Origin: Channallabes apus
Taxonomy: Eukaryota > Chordata > Actinopteri > Siluriformes > Clariidae
Assembly: GCA_030522415.1 (NCBI GenBank)
Contig: CM060112.1
Location: 13,554,001 to 13,618,000 of the forward strand
Length of the DNA: 64,000 nucleotides
Direction of reading: 5' to 3'
Shown: positions 50,421-61,300 of the stretch, one piece after another
Numbering within the stretch: position 1 is the stretch's first letter
Layout: each line of letters begins with the position of its first letter
Notes under the pieces: generated by a model
The model's input: the letters and a program-made list of their open reading frames with translations, nothing else
The model's database searches: none
What the model was told of the DNA's origin: nothing
Program-made: the position numbers and the translations under genes

Positions 50421-53400
50421 TTTCAGGAAAAGAAAATCATTTATAAATATTTTAAGACTAAATATATTAAGACATCATGAGTAATGTATACATTACTCTG
50501 TATATAAATCAGTTGCTACAGACAATTTTTTTCCCACTTTTGTGGAACTTCTGTTTGTTTAGCAGAATACAAGTTGGAAAAACAACTAAACGCCTTATAA
50601 TGTCTCGAACATATATGAGTTAAAAGGTTTTCCGGTTTCTGTATTCTGATTAGCTATAAAAATTAAATGTCACCAAATGGTCTTTTCAGGGCACTTTGTT
50701 TAAAACTACAGACACTGAAATGGCATATTTAAAAACCATGCCATGCAGGGATACTGGATCTGAGTTATATTTTAACTGGAAAACAGACACATCCTGGTCA
50801 CTTGCAGTACAAGATATCAACTTGCTTTAAAAGATGTAGAGTTGGAGTGCTTTAAATAAAACAAATTATAAATCACCTCTCACAAACCAGGCAACATTTA
50901 TATTGTTGCAGTTTTGAGTCTCTTTTAAGAAATGAAAACGAAATGAAAAAGTTCAGTTCTAATTTATTTAATAAAGTATAGGCTGTCATCAATAATATCA
51001 TTCCATCAATAAATCAGTAACCCTCTTTTCTTCCTATAAAAGCAATCGCAAGGGAACTTGCCCCACAGTCTGACAGCAAGCTTAAGGTCATCACTAGCAC
51101 ACGACTGAATACCAATCATCATCTGTGGTATGTATTGTATTTTTTTTCTAAAACCTTACTTTTTATTCATCTAAATAAAAGCACCTCAAATTTAGTATTT
51201 CTAAAATGATTGTAATATGCTTATGTTTGTCATATTATCATGTCATAGTTAATGCTACATGACTGCAATTTCTCATTTAGATTAATTATCTCTGCTTAGA
51301 TCTTCTCAATTGTACAAAGGCTATTGAAGACTAGAGTTTATTGTAATATATGCAGCCATGTATCATTTGATTCCTAATGATTTTGTATATTGAAGCCATA
51401 TAGGCTTTTGCCCATGCTTGTGTCTTTTAGTTATTTGTTTTGTCATGGATTCATTTGTATGTACAGTAAATGGTTGATTCAAGGTGTCGTGCTTCTCCCA
51501 AGATGTCTCACTATTGTTTTCTCTTATCTTCTTCTGCATGTCCGACAAGGCCCCTGGTTTGTGAGAGCAGTATGACAGGCAATGACGAAGATAGCCATCC
51601 TCCATTCTTTTACCTACTGGCCTTCCTCCAGCTAGGTTAGTGTTTGTTACCCTAACCAAACAATGTGATAATTGCAGTGCACATGCAATCAAAAGAGTTG
51701 CAGAAACTATGAGGAGCATTTAAGTCAAACTAGAACATTTATTATGCAGAATAACAGAACACAGTTATAAGAATAAAAACTCCCCTGATACACTAATGCA
51801 CTTATCCCAGCATTGTACTAGTGCTTGAAAACCATGAAGGTAGAAAGTTTTCTCACTATGGTGGAGCCAAAATCTGACTTTCTTATTTGCTTCTGCTTCA
51901 CCTCCCAGGAACTTCTTTAATGGCCCATACCTGTGGAAATCAGGAGGGGGCAGGGCTGTATAGGGGAATGTTGCAATAATTCCCAACTTAGTTCCTGTAA
52001 TGTGCAAGTTGTGTTCATAAATAATCGTGTGTACAGTTCCCACAGACGTGTATTGCTTCCGCTAATTGGCGACAAGTTAGTCTGCATTCCACTCCCTCAA
52101 TGTGCACAAGAATGACTGCAGTGGGGGTCACCCATGCTATTATTTCATTGGACTGCTTTTTGCTTTGATTACAGCATGCATTCACCATGGTATCATTTCA
52201 ATAATCTTATACAATGTTACAATTTATTTTTCTCCAAGATCTTGTATGGAAAGGTTGACCTACTGTGTACACTTCTCCAGCAAGTTCCAAATATTCTCAA
52301 TTGGATTAAAGTCTGAACTCTGTGGTGATCAATCCATGTGTGAAAATTATGTCTCATCCTCTCTGAACCACACTTTCACAATTTGAGCCAGATGAATTCT
52401 GGCATTGTCATCTTGAAAAATGCCTGTGCTATCAGGAAAGGAAAAAAAATCTATTGATGCAAAAAACTGGTCATTCAGTATATTCAGGTAGTCAGCTGAC
52501 CTAATTTTTTGGGGCACACAACAATGCTGACCAACTTGACCTACTGAAGAAACTCCAGACCATAACACTGGCCCAGGCTTGTACAGGAGGCATTAGGCAT
52601 GATGGGTGCATCACTTCATCCATGTCTCTTTTTATCCTGATGCGCCTATTACTCTGGAACAGGATAAATCTGGACTCATCAAACCACATGACCTTTTTCC
52701 ATGCTCCCTAGTAAATTAAAGTGATTTTTTTCTCCCCATTTTTTTCATACATTTTTTTTTTTACAGGAATTATCCTCACTGATAATATTTTTCTTAAGGC
52801 TACAAAGCTGTTTACTCCCAGTACCTTGAGTTCTCTTTGCATGTTCTTCCTTCTGCTATTAAACAGAACCTGCTGTTTGTTTGTTTTTTTTATTTCACCA
52901 TATGGTTCAGTGATCTGTACAATATTACATGACTGGCATTAAATTTGTGACTCCAGAGGAAAAGCATTCTTTTAAAAGTCTCCATACCCCACTTTTTTTC
53001 TTTCCTGAAGAACGCTGTCTTTGTTGAAGTAGCCCTTCACTGTAATTAGATTTTCACCTGCGCTCCCATCTGTTAAGTCCTGGAATGCCTGAAGACTGAA
53101 ATGACTGTCTGATGAATGAAGTCTGATGACTGAAAGCCAATACTTTGTTTTTTTCTTCCTAGAAAGTGTGCGTTTTATCTGCCAACAGGAACATCCTAAA
53201 GTCTGTGAAAGGGTTTTGTACTTTTGAAAAATATTGTTTATTATAACAGATAGGCTGGATAATGCACATTATTATTGTGTTGCTGTTAGATAGAATCCCA
53301 ATCCAAATTTTTGGCAAGGAGGAATAAAAATACCAACATAAGCACAAAGTGCTTATTGGCACAACATTTAGTGTACCACTTCAGTTGGAATTCACCTCAA

Positions 53401-54002
53401 CAAATTCCTATTTTTCCAATTCCAATTTTCCAATTATTTTAACTCACTCATTGTCTGTACCACTTAATACAGGGTCACGGGGGGGGGGGGGGGGGGCTAA
53501 AGCCTATCCCAGGAAACTTAGAGCATGAGTCACAGTCCCCTCTGTCATCTTCTCTCCTGTTCATCATGACTGGTATGAGATGACAGAGTAGAAGCTCTGG
53601 CTTTCTTTCCAGGGAGAGTAGAAGTTCTCCCTGGTTTCGGAGAGATTGGTCGGTTATGCAGGATGAGATCAGTACGAATTGAAAGGTAAAAGAGTGAATC
53701 CAAAGAGATGTACAAACAATGGTAAGTTCAGGTCAAAACACAGAATCGTTATACAAGACGTGGTCAAAAGCTGAACATCCAAAACACAACTCAAAAACTT
53801 GGTAAATTTAGACGGAAATGTACTAAGATGAAAATAAGATATACAGTGAAACCTCGGATTGCGAGTAACGCGGTTTGCGAGTGTTCCGCAAGACGAGCAA
53901 AGATTTTTAAATCAATTTTGATCTGTAAAACGAGCAAGTCTTGGTTTACAGAGTATCATGTATCACGCATGCACACGCGTAATTTCACACCGTGCCGGGT
54001 CA

Positions 54003-54080
<78 letters not shown>

Positions 54081-54275
54081 CTCTCTCTCTCTCTCTCTCT
54101 CGCAGTCAGTAACATGTGAAACGGGGAAGCGCACCAGCTGCTGGTCATCTCAGGGCCATTGATGGTTATTGACCACTTTGAATGATTGTTGTGTAATCTG
54201 CAAAGCTGTCAGACACAAGAATTAAAAGTGATTCCAGAGTTGATCATGTCTCTCTCACGCGCACCCCCTCTTTGC

Positions 54276-54309
<34 letters not shown>

Positions 54310-57300
54310 CTCTGCTCTGCACAGAAACACTCTTCTTTTCAAAGGTAAAGTGCAGGTTCATTTTTGTTTTACTTTACAGTGATTCCGTTAGTATGCGCTC
54401 ACACGAGTGTCATTAACAATGCTCCTTGCTAAGTTTTCCAACAAAACAGTCTTTCCGTTAATGTGTGTTTATGTGAAACTCGAATAAGAAAGGAGAAAGA
54501 TTTACTGTGTAAGAAAGTCTCAATAGAAGGTTCAAAATCCAGCCTCTCATATGTGTGCGCGCGCGTAATTTGACATTGTGCCAGTTCACACACTCTCTCT
54601 CGGGATGGGGGGGCTTCACACACACACACACACACATACACACACACACAGCGTGAAACACTTAAAAGCAAACACTTATCTGTCGGGATTTATTTTTACT
54701 TTTTTTTTTTTTTTAAGGTAAAGTGCAGGGCCTGGTTTCTCGATAACGCACTCTATTCGCGCGCTAAGAAGACTCTTAAGATATATCTTACATTAAGCGA
54801 TAACTTTTCTAATGGCGCTTTTCCACTGCATAGTACGACACGACATGGTTCAGTTCTACTCACTTTTGGGGGGTTATCCACTGGGAACAGTACATAGTAC
54901 CTGGTCCTTTTTTCAGTACCACCTCGGCCGAGGTTCCAACCGCGCCGAACCGTTACCAAAACGTGACGTGTAAACATGGCTGGTCACTGATTAGCCGGAG
55001 AAAATCGTCATTACTGCGTCACCGAACTTGCGACACGAGACACAACAGAACCGCTATATTTAGAACAGCCAGAGAAGGATCGCACGCACCTTTTTGTATT
55101 AACCGTCGGCCTCTTTTGAAACAAACTCCTTCGTCTCGCTGTTAAAAACATCCACATGCCGAGAATGAAGAACACCATGCCGTCGATATGCTCCATTGTT
55201 GTGCGTTTGTTTGTGGAGCGTTTACGAGGACGTCACGGCAGTAGCGGCGCCGCGCGCATGAGTAATCCCGCCCACGTTAAAGTGTTACTACACTGCAGTG
55301 GAAGCGCAAACCGAGCCAAACTGCGCCGAACCGAAGTGAGTTGAACTGAACCATGTCGTGCCGTTCTATGCAGTGGAAAAGAGGCAAAAGTGTATTTCTC
55401 AAACTGTCTCTTAGGAGTCGCTGCCTCTTATTTCCGACGTTACAAGGCGCTGTCTACAATGAAGGTCCTAAATTAGCTGACATCGGTTGCTCAGGAATCG
55501 ATTTTTGACTCCTTTTGCATGACAGCGTTAAGAAAGACGGCACTTTCTATGCAAATTAAACATTGGACTAAATTCTTTTAATAGCGTTTAATTTGACATG
55601 GGTTAACTTGTCAATAACATGCCATAATAGACAAATATATTAATTAAATCACCAAACTGTCGCAAATATTTTCATGTAACCTGTAGTGACGGTGAAACGA
55701 ACCAGGTATACAATCATAGTTGATTGACAAACAGCTGATAACACTCTTCACCAGCGTCAGAAACAATGTGAAGTATGTCAGTTGTTGGGGTTGTATAGCA
55801 CACTTATTGAATGAATACGATGAGTTGACACCTACGTGGTTTCGCGCAGGGGCCGTAAGTGCGGTTCATCATGATTCAGCGTGAGTTTTGGTGCCATGGT
55901 TACGTTTCCATTTTACCACGCAAAAAAATTAAACATGTTTAACATGCGGAAGCTCGCGGACCATTGGGGGGGTCACTTGAGGCGGATCGCGGTGCCAAGA
56001 CCCCTATCTCACCTGTGCGGCCTGACTCATCTCCGTGAGCTGCCGCGATTGCCCGCAACGTTCCTTTAACGTTCCGCGAAGTTCTGCAAGGTCTGCAAGC
56101 TTCCGCGAGGACCAGCAAAAAAATTCAACATTTAATTTTTCACGCAGGAAGATGGAAACGTAATCACAGCGCAAAAACTCGGGGTGAATCATGATGAACC
56201 CTAATTACGGCCACTGCGCGAGACCACGCAGACAAGATAGGGGTATAACACCGCATCTCACAGCGAGTCAAACCGCATACGTGAATAGGGGTATTACACA
56301 TTACAATCACCCAGAAAAATTAATGGATGCGGGGTTTGAAACTCCCAAGGTTATTTTCTCATTTAACTAAATTAAATTTCATAAAAATAAAACGTGTCAA
56401 AAGAAAAACCCATAAAGTTATGGATAATGGCTAATCAATGAAACGTATTTTAAACAAAAAGCAGCGAGCAGCTGGACATCGGGACGTAGAGCGTAAGTAC
56501 GATGCGTTGGCCTGGCAAGCGCAGATCTGAGCAGCTCAAGAAGCTCCATAATCTGTTGCCTTAGAAGGCAAAACTTTTTTTTTTTTTTTTTTTAATAACG
56601 ACCACAGGGAAAATATGAAAAGGGCTGAAGTTTTGCCTAAAGGAAACATGTACATGACCCACACGGCTCCGCGGATGGCACCGTCTTCGGTTTAACACAA
56701 CAACATGCTGTATCGCTCCCAAATTGTTTGCCACCTGTTTAATATTAAATGTGATGGCCAATTTTAATGCATTAGTCACATTATGAAATAGGCTAATTAA
56801 AGTCACTCTATTAGTTCTGATATCAAAGAAAATAACATTCTTCAACAGGTCTACAGTATATTCCATCATTAATACGACTTTGATGACGTGCCATAATGTG
56901 TTTGCATACACCGCTGGTTTATAAAGACTGCTGCTCAGTGGCGGCCACTAGTGTCTTGAGCTGAAACTACGCTAAGTATGAGTTAAGGTTGGTCCAGACC
57001 AACCTTACGAACGTGTGACTTAGCTAAGAGATACTTAGCGTAAGAACGTTTCGGGAAATGCGCCATAACGTTGAGAGAGGTTAAGGTACAACTTAAGAAC
57101 TACTTAGCGATAAGAAGCTTTCGAGAAACCGGGCCCAGGTAAATTTTTTATTTTTTTTACTTTATATTTTGTGTTAATTATTTTTATGTTTTTGGGCTGT
57201 GTAATGGGCTGTTTTTGGGCTGTGGAATTGAATAATTTGAGTTTCCATTATTTCTTATGGGTGAGTGTTTTTGAATACAAGCTTGCTTCCGGAACGAATT

Positions 57301-58245
57301 ATGCTCGTAATCCAAGGTTCCCTACTGTCCCTTTATTCTTCCCACTGCAGGGAAATGTCTTTTTTACAGCAGCAAAGAAAAAATGTGCAAATAGAAAATA
57401 GGGACAGTACAGTGTATGAATAAAAAAGAAATATATTATATAAAGAAATAGTTGCACTTTCAAACAAATTGCATTAGTCCAACAAATTGAATAAGGGTAA
57501 TATTGCAGTTTAAAATTTTTATTTCACTGTTCTGTTGCACTGAATTGACCTAGGATAATATTGCGTAGTTTAAAATAGTGTAATTGCACCGTTGCTATTG
57601 CACACAAATTTAAGATAACTGTATTGTAAGATAGTACTATTATATTAAGGATATTGTAAGATAGTACTATTATATTAAGGATATTGTAACGATTGTAAAA
57701 AAAAATTATATTATAACATTATATAACAGTATAGAACCATGTGAAATATGGAGACTAGTTCACTCGGAGCAGCTCTGGTTATAGCAGGGAGAAAAGACCC
57801 TCAATATCGCTTACTGGGGATTTCAGAACTATAAAATAGCACATATGGAATTAGGTAATTACGTAACAACAAAAAAAACAACAGTTAGTTGTTATTTTAA
57901 GACACAGAGGTCAGCCTTTCTATAATAGTTCTTGCAAGAACAGTATTGTCAAGTGCATTTGCAAAATCCGTCCAGCACCATAATGATACTCATTGGCTCT
58001 CATGAAGGCCGTCCCAGGAGGGCGAGACCAAAACCTACCTCTGCCGCAGACGAGAAGTTAATTTAGAGTTATCAGTCTGAAAAATGACCAATTAACAGCA
58101 CCTCAGATTAGAGACGTTATGAAGTCTTTACAGAGCAGAACTAGCAGAAACAACTGTTCAAAGGAGATTAATGCATTTTTTGGAAAGAAATAAAAACTAG
58201 GAACGATCATGGAGTTAGAAAGTGACCCCAAACTTTTGAACGGTA

Positions 58246-58329
<84 letters not shown>

Positions 58330-61300
58330 CATTAACAAATTTGCTCACTGGCCAATGTGTCACTAGCCATTCAGCCTTTTTACTAGCCTTTTATAGATCA
58401 GGGGTGTACAGAGTCACGTGACAAAGGAACACATAACTCGGGATTTGACGATTCGTTGAGAACCGTTCAATTCTGTTTTCTGTACATAGCCTACAGAGGT
58501 TTTGCGATAATTTGCACATGCGCGCACAGAAAATGAACGAATCACTCTCGGAGACAACTCGTTCTTCTGAGTCACGTTAAAGATTCGTTCAAAAATAACA
58601 AATCGTTCAGGAACGAACCATCACTAGAAGACTCAAAGATATATCAGACGGAAACACAGTTGCGCACTTCATTGAGAACTCATTTGGATTATGATTAAAT
58701 TAACATATTTGTTTTGGTGTCAGTCCAGATTTAACCTTATTTGGGTCCGGATGCGGACCGGAGTCCGCCTATTAAGTACCCCAGGTATAGACGGATAGAA
58801 GTTAAGTGTTTGCATAATTTTCAAGCGTCTGTGGGGATAATGTTCTTCCTGATATACCTCATGGCTTCCTCTGCGTCCGTGAATACCTTTTCTCTTCCAT
58901 CATGTGAAACACGTAAATGGGCTGGGTATAGGATACCAAATCGGACGCCCTGACGATTACGCAGTAATTTCCGAGCCTCGGTAAACGCAGCTCTGGCCTT
59001 GGCAACGCTCGCAGTATAATCTGGGAAAATGGCAATCGATTCTCCGTTAAATCTCAGCAGAGCCTGAGCGCTCGAGGGCTCAACACCTCGACACAGTCTT
59101 GGTGATAGTGAAGTTTGGCCATGATGACTCGCGGTTTTCCATCTGATCTTCTTGGAGCCTGAATTCTATGCAAGTGGGCTACCCCCACTATCCTGATATT
59201 ACACCTTCTCATCCTTCCCTCCATGTCCTCTCATTTCCCTCTTAGCTCAGCTACCTCTGTTTTTAAACAAGTGACCACAGATTTTAAAGTTGTCACCTCA
59301 TCTGACCATGTTGATAGACCGCCTTCCACCTCCTGTATCACGGTCTTCATCTGTTCGATTTCCAAGTGAAACGCCGCCGCATTATTTATAATTTTTGTAT
59401 CTCGTTTTTAAGGGCGCTGAAATCATCGGCAAGTGCATTTTTTTAGTTCACCCTTCATTACTGCCCGAGATGTCTTCTTTTAATGAACGAAGAATCTCTG
59501 ATTTTAAGGCCTTAGCATCCATTTTCTCCGGACTGCCTGGACTGGGTGGTGTTGCTTGGGACTGGGTGACAGTGGAGCAAAAAGACGAGGCGACGTTGGG
59601 CCTAGTGTTGGGTGATGCGTCGTATTTATATTTGCGTAGTTTTTCCGCCATTGACCCGCATGTTAATTTTCCCCTTACTTCAAAGTGAAAATCATATAAA
59701 AATTTTATATAGAGTTTTCATAAAATAAAGCGCTTATTTAAAAAACAATACACCCCAAAGTGGCTCAATAATATTTAGATCTGGTGACCGTGCAGGCCGT
59801 GGGAGATGTTCAACTTCACTTTCATGTTCATCAAACCGCTCTGTCACCAGTCTTGCTGTGTGTATTAGTCTATTATTATCCTGAATCATGGCACCACTTT
59901 CAGGATTCAATGTTTGAACCATTGGGTGCACATGGTCCGCTGCTAGCACCATTGAAACTGACGTTTGGCGTTGGCACGAGTGACGAAAGGTTTGGCTATA
60001 GCAGCCCGGCCATGTACATTGACCCTGTGGAGCTCCCGACAAACAGTTTTTGTGGAAACAGGAGAGTTGAGTTGCACATTTAATTCTGCAGTGAGTTGGG
60101 CAGCTGTGGTTTTATGTTTTTTTGGATACAATCCGGGTTAGCACCCGAACATCACTTTCAGCAGCTTAGTCTTGCCAGTGTTTCGGTTTCATTGTCCAAC
60201 CCCTGTACGTACGTTACATACAGTACATACGTTATGTTACATACATGTTACATACATACGTTACATACGTGTACATACTGTACATACATACTGTAAATAC
60301 ATACAGTACATACATACATACATAAATACATACCGTCCATACTGTACATACATACATACCATTTGGGGTTCCATTTGCTAGGGAACATAAAAACTTTGGA
60401 GCAATGCAAAAAGGTCATGTGGACTGATCAATTTCGGAAAGCACATAAAGCCTTTGAAGGCCGTAAAATAATCTGGGTTTGTTTCAATTGGTCAGGATTA
60501 GGCACAGACTTGGTATTCTAAGCACAGAGACAAAAAAAATGTTAGCTGACTACCTGACTGTCCTGAATGACCATGTTATTTTCCAATTTCCATGTCCCAA
60601 ATTCCCATTAATTTTTTTTTCTTCCCGGATCTAACCTGCATATTCCTTGACTTAAATTGTATAAGGCATGGGAAATTTTCACCTGTGTATTGGGCAGCAA
60701 TGAAATGTGCCAGGGAGGACTTTATAAAAGGGTTTGACTCATCAATACATCTGCTTTCTCCAGGTGATTCTTTGATCTCAGTGACTGTTTTGGCCACTCA
60801 AGAAAAACTTTGCCTTCTTGAAGAAGATCACCAGTGGAGAAAAAGCAGCTCCAGTCCTGCAGCCAGTGAGGAGGCACAGACCACAAGTGGACATGCCACA
60901 GTTCGTGAAATGCAGCCTATCAGCTGTGTTAGCTCTATTCTTCTGTTCTCATCTGATCCATGCCAGGTGGACATTCGACTTTATGATGAGGTTTGTGTGT
61001 GTTTTGAAAACACAAGTTTACAACGTCTCTGCACAGAATATACCCTGATCAGCCATAGCATTAAAACCACCTTCCTAACAGTTTGTAGATCCCACAGATA
61101 GCTCCAAAATACCACTGTAGTGTAAATTAATTAAAGAACGAAAGAAATCAGACTTTTAAAAAAAAATGTTGAGTACTGACATTTGTAGCAGGTAAATAAG
61201 CAAGACATGCTGGCTTTTAATAAACACATCATGCTCCCCCTTTGAAATGCTAATGAAGTTAGTTTATTTAAAAAGTTAATTTATTTAAAAGTGGAAATGT

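Larger units (their letters stand above)
53844..57328 (+). mobile_element. CAGTGAAACCTCGG-family MITE carrying two nested elements
   Basis: Starts CAGTGAAACCTCGGATTGCGAG after TA and ends CCAAGGTTCCCTACTG. The left part contains (CA)n/(CT)n (54002-54104), a second CA run (54281-54306) and a TTTTCAAAGGTAAAGTGCAGG block that occurs twice (54335 and, as TTAAGGTAAAGTGCAGG, 54713), suggesting an internal duplication. The GGGCCCGG element (54728-57136) splits it. Confidence 0.8.

Noticed and set aside
51363..51719. 118-codon minus ORF over the exon at 51550
   Set aside because: Shadow of the + strand stk11ip exon and intron; no recognisable protein.
56561..56911. 116-codon minus ORF inside the GGGCCCGG element as a transposase
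   Set aside because: No catalytic motif or fold recognised; left as unassigned.
60592..60763. Upstream extension of the open frame before exon 60764
   Set aside because: No similarity to STK11IP, T-rich intron-like sequence, and a strong acceptor TGCTTTCTCCAG at 60752-60763.
39533..60764. Direct splice of stk11ip exon 39355-39533 to 60764-60990
   Set aside because: In frame, but it would drop about 57 conserved residues that are supplied exactly by exons 51043-51127 and 51550-51635.
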